In this document: positions 33,994 through 42,066 of the stretch, piece by piece | How the letters are laid out: each line of letters opens with the position of its first letter | Numbering within the stretch: the first letter of the stretch is position 1 | DNA from: Plantactinospora sp. BC1 | GTDB taxonomy: Bacteria > Actinomycetota > Actinomycetes > Mycobacteriales > Micromonosporaceae | Assembly: GCF_003030345.1 (NCBI RefSeq) | Contig: NZ_CP028158.1 | Span: forward strand, 1,488,001 to 1,552,000 | DNA length: 64,000 nt | Direction: 5' to 3' | Made by a program: the position numbers and the translations under genes | Notes under the pieces: generated by a model | Databases searched by the model: none | Told to the model about the DNA's origin: nothing | What the model saw: only the letters and a program-made list of their open reading frames with translations

Positions 33994-35591
33994 CACACCT
34001 CCTCCCGGACGACGACCGCGTCCGTGTCGTGCGGTTGGCCAGCCGCGTCGGGTGGCGCCGAACCGTGTCCACTCGCGATGATCGCCATGATCCGCTCGGC
34101 GGTCACCTCGTCGTCGTTGGCGAGTTCGTCGACCATCCGCCGGTCCCGGAGTACGGCGATCTTGTGGCTGAGCCGGAGCACCTCCTCCAGCTCGGCGGAG
34201 ATGAAGAGCACCGCCATCCCGCCGTCGGAGAGCGTGACCACCAGGCGCTGGATCTCCGCCTTGGCGCCGACGTCGATCCCCCGGGTCGGCTCGTCCAGGA
34301 TCAGCAGCCGGGGTTCGGTGATCAGCCAGCGGGCCAGCAGCACCTTCTGCTGGTTGCCGCCGCTGAGCTGGCCGACCAGCGCCTCCGGGTTGGCCGGCAC
34401 GATGCGCAGCGCCTTGACGTACTTGTCGACCAGCTCGTCCTGGCGGCGCCGGGGCAGCGGTCGGGACCAGCCCCGGGCGGCCTGTAGGGCCAGGATGATG
34501 TTCTCCCGGACGGTGAGTTCCGCGACCAGCCCCTCGGTGCGGCGGTTCTCGGAGCAGAAGGCGATGTCCCGGTCCATCGCGCTGCGCGGGCCGCGCATCA
34601 CCACCGGCTCGCCGTCCACCCGCAGCTCTCCGGCGTCGGCCCGGTCCGCGCCGAAGAGCAGCCGGGCGATCTCGGTACGCCCCGAGCCGAGCAGCCCGGC
34701 CAGCCCGACGACCTCGCCCCGGTGGATGGTGAGGCTGAACGGGGCGACCGCGCCGCCCCGGCCGAGCCCGGCCGCCTCGACCACCGGCTGCCCCCGCTCC
34801 AGGGTGGCCAGGGAGCGCCGGGGCTGCTCCTCCAGTTCCTCCAGCACCGCGAGTTCCTTGCCGATCATCGCGCTGACCAGGTCGAGCTGGCTCAGCTCCC
34901 GGGTGGCGTACTCCCCGACCCGCCGACCGTTGCGCAGCACGGTCATCCGGTCGGAGATCTCGTAGACCTGGTCGAGGAAGTGGCTGACGAAGAGGATCGC
35001 CATGCCCTCCTGCTTGAGTTGGCGCATCACCCGGAAGAGCTGCCCGACCTCGTCGGCGTCCAGGCTGGAGGTCGGCTCGTCCAGGATGAGCACCTTGGCG
35101 GAGATGTCGATGGCCCGGGCGATCGCGACCATCTGCTGCACCGCCAGGGAGAGGCTGCCGAGCGGGGCCGAGACGTCGACGTCCAGCCCCAGCCCGTCGA
35201 GCAGTTGCCGGGACCGGCGCCGCAGCTCCGCCCAGTGGATGGCGCCGAAGCGGCGCGGTTCCCGGCCGATGTAGATGTTCTCCGCGACGGAGAGGTTGGC
35301 GCAGAGGTTGACCTCCTGGTAGACGGTGCTGACCCCGGCCTGCTGCGCCTGCAACGGGCCGGCGAAGCGGACCGGGGTGCCGTCGAGGACTATCTCGCCC
35401 TCGTCCACGTCGTACACCCCGGTCAGCACCTTGATCAGCGTCGACTTCCCGGCGCCGTTCTCGCCCATCAGGGCGTGCACCTCGCCGGGGAAGAGCCGGA
35501 AGTCGACCTCGTCGAGTGCCCGTACGCCGGGGAACCGCTTGCCGATGCCGGTCATGGTCAGGATCGCCCGGGGCTGCCCCGACGTCTCCAT
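33993..35591 (-). CDS. Sugar ABC transporter ATPase, two-domain (YtfR/AraG-like)
   Basis: A 532-residue protein with two fused nucleotide-binding domains, as in RbsA, AraG and YtfR. The first has Walker A GENGAGKST, a degenerate signature SLSLAVQQM and Walker B ILDEPTSSLD. The second has the usual altered Walker A GLLGSGRTE, a full LSGGNQQK signature and ILDEPTRGID. GGAGGAGGG precedes the ATG. It powers uptake through the two permeases behind it. The C-terminal 30 residues are polar and probably disordered. Confidence 0.92.
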   Translation of the reverse strand: METSGQPRAILTMTGIGKRFPGVRALDEVDFRLFPGEVHALMGENGAGKSTLIKVLTGVYDVDEGEIVLDGTPVRFAGPLQAQQAGVSTVYQEVNLCANLSVAENIYIGREPRRFGAIHWAELRRRSRQLLDGLGLDVDVSAPLGSLSLAVQQMVAIARAIDISAKVLILDEPTSSLDADEVGQLFRVMRQLKQEGMAILFVSHFLDQVYEISDRMTVLRNGRRVGEYATRELSQLDLVSAMIGKELAVLEELEEQPRRSLATLERGQPVVEAAGLGRGGAVAPFSLTIHRGEVVGLAGLLGSGRTEIARLLFGADRADAGELRVDGEPVVMRGPRSAMDRDIAFCSENRRTEGLVAELTVRENIILALQAARGWSRPLPRRRQDELVDKYVKALRIVPANPEALVGQLSGGNQQKVLLARWLITEPRLLILDEPTRGIDVGAKAEIQRLVVTLSDGGMAVLFISAELEEVLRLSHKIAVLRDRRMVDELANDDEVTAERIMAIIASGHGSAPPDAAGQPHDTDAVVVREEV

Positions 35592-35636
35592 CCGCCCTCC
35601 TCCGTCCGTCGCGTCGTTCGGGTGCGGGATCCTCGG

Positions 35637-36620
35637 TCAGTACTGCCGGTTCGGCAGCGCGGCCTTGGCCTGCTCCTGGTTGAACGTGGTCTCCTCAGTG
35701 ATCACCCGCTCCGGCACCGTCTCACCGGCGACGACCTTCTTCACCAGGTCCATCAGCTGTGGGCCGAGCAGCGGGCTGCACTCGACGATGAAGTTGATTT
35801 TGCCGTCGGCGAGCGCCTGCATGCCGTCCTTCACCGCGTCGACCGTGATGATCTTGATGTCGACGCCCGGTTTCTTGCCGGCGCCCTCGATCGCCTCGAT
35901 CGCACCGAGCCCCATGTCGTCGTTGTGCGCGTAGAGCACGTCGATGTCCTTGTGGGCCTTGAGGAAGGCGTCCATCACCTCCTTGCCCTTGGCCCGGGTG
36001 AACTCGCCGGTCTGCGAGGCGATCACCTTGAACTTCGGGTCCGCCTTGATGACGTCCGCGAAGCCGGCCTTACGGTCGTTGGCCGGCGCCGAACCCGTGC
36101 TGCCCTGCAGCTCCACGATGTTCACCGGCTCGCTCTTGCCCTGGTACTCGGTGACCAGCCACTCACCGGCCTTCTTCCCCTCAAGCACGAAGTCGGACCC
36201 GATGAAGGTCTTGTACAGCGTCTTGTCCGGGGAGTCGATCGCCCGGTCGGTCAGGATCACCGGGATCTTGGCGTCCTTGGCCTCGCGGAGCACCGTGTCC
36301 CAACCGGACTCCACCACCGGGGAGAAGGCGATCACGTCGACCTTCTGGGTGATGTAGTTCCGGATGGCCTTGATCTGGTTCTCCTGCTTCTGCTGCGCGT
36401 CGGAGAACTGGAGGTCGATGCCGGCCTCCTTCGCCGAGTCCTGGATGGACTTGGTGTTAGCGGTACGCCAGCCGCTCTCGGCACCCACCTGCGCGAAGCC
36501 CAGCGTGATCTTGCCATCGTCGTTTCCGGAGCCGCTGCCCTCGCCGCCGTCGCCTCCGCAGGCGGCCAACGCGGTCACCATCAGTCCGCCGAGTACAACG
36601 GCGGAGATCTTTTTCAGCAC
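35637..36620 (-). CDS. Sugar-binding lipoprotein (YtfQ-like)
   Basis: A 327-residue periplasmic-binding-type lipoprotein. The lipobox LAAC places the lipidated cysteine at residue 21, followed by a Gly/Ser-rich linker. Features like AQVGAESGWRTANTKSIQDSAK, FSPVVESGWDTVL, VELQGSTGSAPANDRKAGF and YAHNDDMGLGAIEAIE closely recall E. coli YtfQ, which binds galactofuranose; L-arabinofuranose or another furanose is plausible given araBD downstream. The GTG start has GAGGAGG 5 nt upstream. It is the first gene of the importer operon, divergent from the LacI gene, with operators between. Confidence 0.92.
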   Translation of the reverse strand: MLKKISAVVLGGLMVTALAACGGDGGEGSGSGNDDGKITLGFAQVGAESGWRTANTKSIQDSAKEAGIDLQFSDAQQKQENQIKAIRNYITQKVDVIAFSPVVESGWDTVLREAKDAKIPVILTDRAIDSPDKTLYKTFIGSDFVLEGKKAGEWLVTEYQGKSEPVNIVELQGSTGSAPANDRKAGFADVIKADPKFKVIASQTGEFTRAKGKEVMDAFLKAHKDIDVLYAHNDDMGLGAIEAIEGAGKKPGVDIKIITVDAVKDGMQALADGKINFIVECSPLLGPQLMDLVKKVVAGETVPERVITEETTFNQEQAKAALPNRQY

Positions 36621-36657
36621 CGTTTCCTCCTCGCCTGGGAACATCGTTGTCTGTCGT

Positions 36658-36671
36658 AGTTACCGTTCACA
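36658..36671. promoter_or_regulatory. LacI-type operator near the importer start
   Basis: AGTTACCGTTCACA lies 38 nt before the binding-protein start and fits the TGTNANCGNTNACA group in 11-12 positions. A repressor here would block the importer transcript. Confidence 0.5.
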
Positions 36672-36803
36672 CGCAAGGCCGACCAGTACCCCGCTGCGCC
36701 GCTGGCGCGATGCCGGAGATTCCTGGATTCGGCCCAGTCTGCCACGGAGAACGCCGACCTTCTGGGCACGCCGGACGATCCACAGGGCTTCCTGTTTCGT
36801 GAG

Positions 36804-36817
36804 TGTTAACGTTCTCA
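36804..36817. promoter_or_regulatory. LacI-type operator near the LacI gene
   Basis: TGTTAACGTTCTCA lies 103 nt before the LacI start in the 299-nt divergent region (36621-36919), which contains no gene. It may serve self-regulation or looping with 36658. Confidence 0.5.
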
Positions 36818-36919
36818 TGCCGGCCGTCAAGAGGTACTTCCGGCGACGGTATGGATCCGTGATGCTGGAAGTCGGCGGACCTGCACGCCAGGCGGCCGGC
36901 CGAGACGAAGGAGCGGCTG

Positions 36920-37972
36920 TTGACAGCTGACCGTATCGACGCCGGTGACCAGCCCGGCGTCCCGGTACCCCGGACCCGGGGCTCCGTGATGCGCGACGTC
37001 GCACGCCTGGCCGGGGTCTCCCACCAGACCGTCTCCCGGGTGCTCAACGACCACCCGAACGTCCGGCCGGAGACCCGCGACCGGGTGCTCGCCGCGATGC
37101 GGGCGCTGAACTACCGGCGCAACTCCGCGGCCCGCACCCTGGTCACCCGCCGGTCCCGCACCCTGGGACTGATCGCCTACGAGACCACGCTCTTCGGCCC
37201 GGCCTCCACTCTGTACGGTCTCGAACAGGCCGCCCGGGCCGCCGGCTACTTCGTCAGCGTGGCGAGCGTACGCGCGCTGGACCGGGAGTCGGTGCTGGAC
37301 GCGGTCGACCGGCTCTGCGAGCAGTCCGTGGAGGGGATCGTCGCGATCGCCCCGCAGAGCAGTGTGGGAACCGCCCTGGCCCAGGCGCCGGCCGGACTGG
37401 CGGTGGTCGGGGTCGGCGGCGGCGGCGAGCACGTACCGACGGTCTGCATCGACAACTCCACCGGCGCCGCGATGGCGACCCGGCACCTGCTCGAACTCGG
37501 GCACACCACCGTGCAGCACATCGCCGGCCCACCGGACTGGCCGGAGGCGCGGGACCGGATCGAGGGCTGGCGGGAGGCGCTGCACGCGGCCGGCGCCCCG
37601 GTGCCGGCGCCCCGGCCCGGCGACTGGAGCGCCCGGGCGGGTTACGAGCACGGCCGGCTGCTCGCCGCCGACCCGACCGTGACCGCCATCTTCTGCGGCA
37701 ACGACCAGATCGCACTCGGCGCGCTGCGGGCCCTGCACGAGGCCGGGCGTCGGGTACCGGACGAGGTCAGCGTGGTGGGCTTCGACGACGTACCGGAGTC
37801 GGGCTACTTCCTGCCGCCGCTGACCACGGTCCGGCAGGACTTCGCCGAACTGGGCCGACGCAGTCTGGATCTGCTGATCGAGCAACTCGAAAGCGGCGGT
37901 CGGACCAACCGGCGGGTCTCGTTGACTCCCCGCTTCGTCGCCCGGACGAGTTCCGGACCGGCACCCGGCTGA
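36920..37972 (+). CDS. LacI-family regulator of the arabinose/furanose cluster
   Basis: A 350-residue LacI/GalR protein. After a 20-residue polar tail, the helix-turn-helix and hinge are clear (SVMRDVARLAGVSHQTVSRVLNDH, YRRNSAARTLVTRRSRTLGLI). The effector domain has IFCGNDQIALGALRALHEAGRRVPDEVSVVGFDDVPES. The TTG start is supported by GAAGGAG 6 nt upstream. It is divergent from the importer, with two candidate operators between them, so it most likely represses importer and araBD and is released by arabinose or a furanose. Similar operators upstream of the secreted hydrolases suggest a wider regulon. Confidence 0.9.
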   Translation: MTADRIDAGDQPGVPVPRTRGSVMRDVARLAGVSHQTVSRVLNDHPNVRPETRDRVLAAMRALNYRRNSAARTLVTRRSRTLGLIAYETTLFGPASTLYGLEQAARAAGYFVSVASVRALDRESVLDAVDRLCEQSVEGIVAIAPQSSVGTALAQAPAGLAVVGVGGGGEHVPTVCIDNSTGAAMATRHLLELGHTTVQHIAGPPDWPEARDRIEGWREALHAAGAPVPAPRPGDWSARAGYEHGRLLAADPTVTAIFCGNDQIALGALRALHEAGRRVPDEVSVVGFDDVPESGYFLPPLTTVRQDFAELGRRSLDLLIEQLESGGRTNRRVSLTPRFVARTSSGPAPG

Positions 37973-38255
37973 GCGGCGCACCGGGCCGGGGACCCGCGCC
38001 CGAAATGCGGGGGCCGGATTAATCGCCGATAGCGCGCCACGCCCAGAATGACACCCGTCCACCCTGCCGTGGCGGCGCCACGCCGGCATACCACGGAAGC
38101 CTTACTCCGGTGGGGATACCGCGCGCGTCGACGCCAGAAGTGAAGTCCCGGCGGGCGCCGCCGACGCGCGAGAAATATCCAATGTCTTGCAGAATTGGCA
38201 TGCGATCAGTCAAACTCGACTCCTAGCAATAAATGTTCACGAGGAGTAATCGACC

Positions 38256-38603
38256 ATGGCGAAGCAGGTAATCACACTTCTGACCGACGACCTCGACGGC
38301 GGCGAGGCCGACCGCACTGTCGAGTTCGGCCTGGACGGCGTCAACTACACGATTGACCTGTCGGATAAGAACGCCGGCAAGCTCCGCAAGGCGCTCGATG
38401 TTTACATCCACGCGGGCAGCCGGGTCGGGCGCGGCCAGGTGGAAAGCCGTCGGTCGGTCCGGCGCGGCGGCACCACGAGCCCGACCCGAAGTGACCGCGA
38501 CCTGAACCGCGCCATCCGGGAATGGGCCGTGCAGAACGGCTACGAGGTTTCCGAGCGGGGTCGCATTCCGTCGTCGGTGGTGCAGGCGTACAACAGCCGG
38601 TGA
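38256..38603 (+). CDS. lsr2: Lsr2 nucleoid-associated protein
   Basis: A 115-residue Lsr2 protein, a functional analogue of H-NS that bridges and silences AT-rich DNA. The N-terminal dimerisation domain is MAKQVITLLTDDLDGGEADRTVEFGLDGVNYTIDLS; the C-terminal DNA-binding domain (DLNRAIREWAVQNGYEVSERGRIPSSVVQAY) contains the AT-hook-like RGR that inserts in the minor groove. GAGGAG lies upstream of the ATG. Its 5' region (about 38160-38255) is distinctly AT-rich for this genome, which could allow autoregulation. Actinomycetes often have two Lsr2 paralogues; which one this is cannot be told. Confidence 0.95.
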   Translation: MAKQVITLLTDDLDGGEADRTVEFGLDGVNYTIDLSDKNAGKLRKALDVYIHAGSRVGRGQVESRRSVRRGGTTSPTRSDRDLNRAIREWAVQNGYEVSERGRIPSSVVQAYNSR

Positions 38604-38738
38604 GCGGGCCGGGCACGGGCCGGGACCTGCCGATTCCCGGCCGGGGCGCGGGCCGGAATGGTCGCCCACCCCCCGCCGTAACACCAGGTGCCACCGGCGA
38701 GAGCGTCGCCGGTGGCACCCGCGTGCCGGGCCGCCGGG

Positions 38739-40034
38739 CTACCGGCCGCCGCTGCTCGACGACGGCGTCGGCGGGGCGGCGGGCTTGTCGGCCGGCCGCT
38801 TCTCGGCGGCCGGTGGTCCGCCGCTCGCCGGTGCACCCGGCGCCGGTGAGGCCGGCCTGACGTCGGCGGGCACCGGCAGGGCGCTGCCCTTGACGAACTC
38901 GTCCCAGCTCACGTTCCAGGCGGTCCAGCCGTTGCCCTGGTCGAGGGTGACCTCGGTGCCCTTGATCGTCACCAGGTCGCCGATCCTGGTGGTCTCCATC
39001 AACCACTCCGAGTTCGCGTCCGACACGTTCGTGCAGCCGTGCGAGACGTTCCGCTCCCCCTGCTCCCCGACGGACCAGGGCGCCGCGTGGATGAACTCGC
39101 CGCCCCAGGTCAACCGCTGCGCGTTGAAGACGGTGACCACGTAGGGGTCCGGGGAGCCCGTGGTGTCGAAGACCGTCGACTCGTGCTTCTCCATGATCAC
39201 CATCTTGCCGCTCGACGTCGGGGTGCTGCTCTTGCCGAGGCTGACCGGGATCTTCTTGACCAGCACGTCGTCCTTGAACACCGACATCTGCTTGGTGGCG
39301 TTGTCGATCTCCAGGAAGACCCGGTTACCGATCTTCGCGGTGCCGGTGCGGTCGGTGTCACCGAAGCTGCCCTCACCCATCGGTACGCCGTCCAGGGCGG
39401 CCCGGACACTGATCGTGGTACCCGGACGCCAGAAGTCGGGAGCACGGTAGGAGACCTGTCGGCCGTTCTCGTCCCACGACCAGACACCCGGCTGCGGCGG
39501 GTCGGTGCTGACCAGCAGCCGTCGCTGGATCCCGGCGCGGGCGTCCTTCGGGATGTCGGAGGCGAATGAAACCGTTATCGGCATCGCCACCCCGTAGGTC
39601 TGGTCACTCTGCAGATTAAGGTTGCTCACGGTCCGCTTAGCCGGTTTGTCCATGGTGCTGAAGGTCGTCTTCTGGGTGACCACCTTCCCGGCGTCATTCT
39701 TCGCGGTTACCTCGGCGGTATAGGTCTGCTTGTTCGCCAACGCCTTGCTCGGCATCCAGCTCGTACCATCCGCACGCATCGCGCCATCGACCCGGACGCC
39801 GTTGGCATCCGTCACCACCACGTCGGCGACCTTCCCGTCCGTCACCGCCGTACCGATCTCGACACTGGTCGGCAGATCCCGGCTATCCGCTGCGGGGGTA
39901 ATCGTCAGCTTCGGTGGTGGCGGTGCCGGCCGACCGACCCGCTCAAGCGGATTGCCCGTGCAGCCCGCCAGAACCAGTGGTATGGCGGTCATCACGAGCA
40001 TCACCAACAACACCGCTCGACGCCTCATCACCAT
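38739..40034 (-). CDS. Lipoprotein L,D-transpeptidase
   Basis: A 431-residue cell-wall enzyme. A lipobox LAGC puts the lipidated cysteine at residue 25. Two Ig-like domains follow (about 40-225), then the YkuD catalytic domain (about 232-360) with H316 in FIHAAPW and the SHGCTN motif giving C334. A Pro/Ala-rich tail ends the protein. This is the layout of mycobacterial LdtMt2-type enzymes, which form 3-3 crosslinks in peptidoglycan and are targeted by carbapenems. The ATG has a G-run 4 nt upstream. It is convergent with lsr2, with 135 nt between them. Confidence 0.93.
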   Translation of the reverse strand: MVMRRRAVLLVMLVMTAIPLVLAGCTGNPLERVGRPAPPPPKLTITPAADSRDLPTSVEIGTAVTDGKVADVVVTDANGVRVDGAMRADGTSWMPSKALANKQTYTAEVTAKNDAGKVVTQKTTFSTMDKPAKRTVSNLNLQSDQTYGVAMPITVSFASDIPKDARAGIQRRLLVSTDPPQPGVWSWDENGRQVSYRAPDFWRPGTTISVRAALDGVPMGEGSFGDTDRTGTAKIGNRVFLEIDNATKQMSVFKDDVLVKKIPVSLGKSSTPTSSGKMVIMEKHESTVFDTTGSPDPYVVTVFNAQRLTWGGEFIHAAPWSVGEQGERNVSHGCTNVSDANSEWLMETTRIGDLVTIKGTEVTLDQGNGWTAWNVSWDEFVKGSALPVPADVRPASPAPGAPASGGPPAAEKRPADKPAAPPTPSSSSGGR

Positions 40035-40143
40035 GCTCCCCCCACCCCATTCCTCCGCTCCCGCTCGCAAGGCTTTCGCCCTGGATGGTCACGCCGCAGC
40101 GCGGCGAGAACCGCCATTACCCCCGGAATCGCCGCTCAACCAA

Positions 40144-40174
40144 GGGGTAAACCCCGCCGACACCGGCGGTTTTT
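40144..40174 (+). terminator. Intrinsic-terminator-like hairpins with T-run
   Basis: CCGCCG (40154-40159) pairs with CGGCGG (40164-40169), followed by TTTTT, the only such intrinsic-terminator pattern noticed in this window. Just before it GGGGTAAACCCC (40144-40155) can form a competing stem that shares two bases. It lies 58 nt before the plus-strand DUF1349 gene, so it may be a leader attenuator; the role is uncertain. Confidence 0.4.
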
Positions 40175-40231
40175 CCCGATCCCGGGCCTGCCGGTACCCC
40201 GGGAGGCGGTGGTTTCTGGCATCCTGCTCGG

Positions 40232-40840
40232 ATGCAACAGATCGATCTCGGCCTGCCGACACCCCTGGACTGGGAGGTCGCGCCGGCCGACTGGGCCCGC
40301 GACGACGTCACCGCGCTCACCGTCAGCGCACCGGCCCAGAGTGACCTCTTCGTGGACCCGGCCGGCGGCGAGCCGGTGCTCTCCGCCCCCCGGTTGTTGA
40401 CCGCCGCACCCGAGGGCGACTTCCAGTTCTCGGCCCGGGTCCGGGTCGGCTTCGCCGGCACCTACGACGCCGGCAGCCTGCTGCTCCACGCCGGCCCCCG
40501 GCACTGGGCCAAGCTCGCCTACGAGCACTCACCGCAGGGCACCGCGATGGTGGTCTCGGTGATCACCCGCGACGTCTCCGACGACGCCAACGGGTTCGTG
40601 GTCGCCGACGCCGCCCCGCTCTGGCTGCGGATCTCCCGGATCGGGCCGGCCTGGGCCTTCCACGCCAGCACCGACGGGACGTGGTGGGAGTTCGTCCGGC
40701 ACTTCCGGCTCGACCCGACCGCGACACCGCTCCGGTTCGGCCTCTCGGCGCAGTCGCCGACCGGCGCCGGCTGCCCGGTCTGGTTCGACCGGATCAGCTT
40801 CTCCGCCACCCGCCTGGCCGACCTGCGGGACGGCCGGTAG
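40232..40840 (+). CDS. DUF1349 concanavalin-like protein
   Basis: A 202-residue beta-sandwich protein of the DUF1349 type, a lectin/glucanase-like fold of unknown function. Typical phrases are GDFQFSARVRVGFAGTYDAGSLLLHAGPRHWAKLAYEHS and FHASTDGTWWEFVRHFRL, ending in WFDRISFS. No signal peptide is present. Relatives may bind sugars or act on glycans, but no catalytic residues are evident. Its ATG follows a hairpin-containing leader. It is convergent with the IclR gene and separated from it by a terminator hairpin. Confidence 0.82.
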   Translation: MQQIDLGLPTPLDWEVAPADWARDDVTALTVSAPAQSDLFVDPAGGEPVLSAPRLLTAAPEGDFQFSARVRVGFAGTYDAGSLLLHAGPRHWAKLAYEHSPQGTAMVVSVITRDVSDDANGFVVADAAPLWLRISRIGPAWAFHASTDGTWWEFVRHFRLDPTATPLRFGLSAQSPTGAGCPVWFDRISFSATRLADLRDGR

Positions 40841-40855
40841 CTCCGCCCGGCCGTC

Positions 40856-40887
40856 CTTCCCGGACGGCTCGAACCAGGTCCGGGAAG
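40856..40887. terminator. Bidirectional terminator hairpin
   Basis: CTTCCCGGAC (40856-40865) pairs perfectly with GTCCGGGAAG (40878-40887) around a 12-nt loop. It lies between the convergent DUF1349 gene and the end of the pca operon. Confidence 0.7.
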
Positions 40888-40894
40888 ATCGCCG

Positions 40895-41689
40895 CTAGCG
40901 TAGCTGGCCGCCGCGCAGGTCCTCCTCGATCCGCTTCGCGGTGCCGAGCAGTGGCGGCAGCAGTTCCTTGCGGATCACCTCGGAGCTGCCCCGGCTGGCG
41001 TGTGCGGAGACGTTCAGCGCGGCGATCACCGCGCCGTCGGCGTCCCGGATCGGCGCCGCCAGGGACCGCAGCCCCTCCTCCAGTTCCTGGTCGACGATCG
41101 CGTAGCCCTGGTTGCAGATCCGGTTCAGGATGGTCCGCAACCGCGCCGGATCGGTGACCGTACGCCGGGTCAGCGGACGCAGCTCGGCGGTGTCGAGGTA
41201 GTTGTCGAGCCAGTCGGTCGGCTGGGCGGCCAGCAGCACCCGTCCCATCGAGGTGGCGTACGCCGGGAACCGGGTGCCGACGCTGATCGCCACCGTCATG
41301 ATCCGTTTGGTCGGTACCCGCGCGACGTAGACCACCTCGTCACCGTCGAGTACCGACATCGAGCAGGACTCGTGTACCTCGGCGACCAGGCTCTCCATGT
41401 GCGGCTGGGCGACCTCGGGCAGGCTCAGGCTGGACAGGTAGGCGTAGCCGAGTTCGAGGATCCGGGCGCGCAGCGAGAAGAGCCGCCCGTCGGTACGCAT
41501 GTAACCCAGCTCGACCAGGGTGAGCAGGAACCGCCGGGCCGCCGCCCGGGTCAGTCCGGTCGCCCGGGCCACCTCGCTGAGCGTCAACTGCGGATGATCG
41601 GCGTCGAACGCCCGGATGACCGCGAGTCCCCGCTCCAACGACTGGACGAACTCACCGGTCCGGGGCGTCTCCTCGGTCACCTCGGTCAC
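40895..41689 (-). CDS. pcaR: IclR-family regulator (PcaR/PcaU type)
   Basis: A 264-residue IclR protein. The winged helix is at about residues 12-75 (FVQSLERGLAVIRAFDADHPQLTLSEVARATGLTRAAARRFLLTL) and the GAF-like effector domain follows (CSMSVLDGDEVVYVARVPTKRIM, GYAIVDQELEEGLRSLAAPI). These phrases are those of beta-ketoadipate-pathway regulators such as PcaR, PcaU and PobR. It is the last gene of the pca operon; its GTG overlaps the pcaC stop by 4 nt and has AGGAGG upstream. It probably responds to protocatechuate or beta-ketoadipate and controls the divergent region at 46903-47257. Confidence 0.88.
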   Translation of the reverse strand: MTEVTEETPRTGEFVQSLERGLAVIRAFDADHPQLTLSEVARATGLTRAAARRFLLTLVELGYMRTDGRLFSLRARILELGYAYLSSLSLPEVAQPHMESLVAEVHESCSMSVLDGDEVVYVARVPTKRIMTVAISVGTRFPAYATSMGRVLLAAQPTDWLDNYLDTAELRPLTRRTVTDPARLRTILNRICNQGYAIVDQELEEGLRSLAAPIRDADGAVIAALNVSAHASRGSSEVIRKELLPPLLGTAKRIEEDLRGGQLR

Positions 41690-42066
41690 CCGTCCTCCTG
41701 CCGCAGTGTCTCCTGGGCGACCTTGAACGCCCGGTTCGCCGCTGGAACGCCAGCGTAGACGCTCACCTGGAGCAGAACCTCCCGGACCTCGTCCGGGGTC
41801 AGCCCGTTGCGCAGCGCCGCCCGGACGTGCATCGCCAGCTCCTCGTCGTGGTGCAGGGTGGCGAGCACCGCCAGCGTGATGCAACTGCGGGTACGCCGGT
41901 CCAGCCCCGGCCGGGTCCAGATCTCGCCCCAGGCGTACCTGGTGATCAGGTCCTGGAAGTCCGCCGTGAACTCGTCGGTGCCGGCGACGGCGCGGTCCAC
42001 GTGCGCGTCGCCGAGCACCTCGCGCCGGACCGCCATGCCGGCCGCGTGCCGCTCCCGGTCATCCAT
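41686..42066 (-). CDS. pcaC: 4-carboxymuconolactone decarboxylase
   Basis: A 126-residue AhpD-like protein of the carboxymuconolactone decarboxylase family. RYAWGEIWTRPGLDRRTRSCITLAVLATLHHDEELAMHVRAALRNGLTPDEVREVLLQVSVYAGVPAANRAF is the complete core. It converts gamma-carboxymuconolactone to beta-ketoadipate enol-lactone. Unlike Streptomyces and Rhodococcus pcaL, it is not fused to PcaD. It overlaps the pcaD stop by 8 nt and the IclR start by 4 nt. GGAGGGAG precedes the ATG. Confidence 0.95.
   Translation of the reverse strand: MDDRERHAAGMAVRREVLGDAHVDRAVAGTDEFTADFQDLITRYAWGEIWTRPGLDRRTRSCITLAVLATLHHDEELAMHVRAALRNGLTPDEVREVLLQVSVYAGVPAANRAFKVAQETLRQEDG

Noticed and set aside
36455-36470. 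TGTTAGCGGTACGC as an operator
   Set aside because: It lies inside the binding-protein coding sequence and only one half matches.
36905-36935. TTGACAGC at the LacI start as a -35 box
   Set aside because: The TTG has a good ribosome-binding site and the frame gives a proper LacI N-terminus, so it is read as the start codon; no -10 box follows.
40035-40231. Cyclic-di-AMP riboswitch ahead of the L,D-transpeptidase
   Set aside because: Such riboswitches occur before cell-wall genes in actinomycetes, but the conserved core sequence was not found here.
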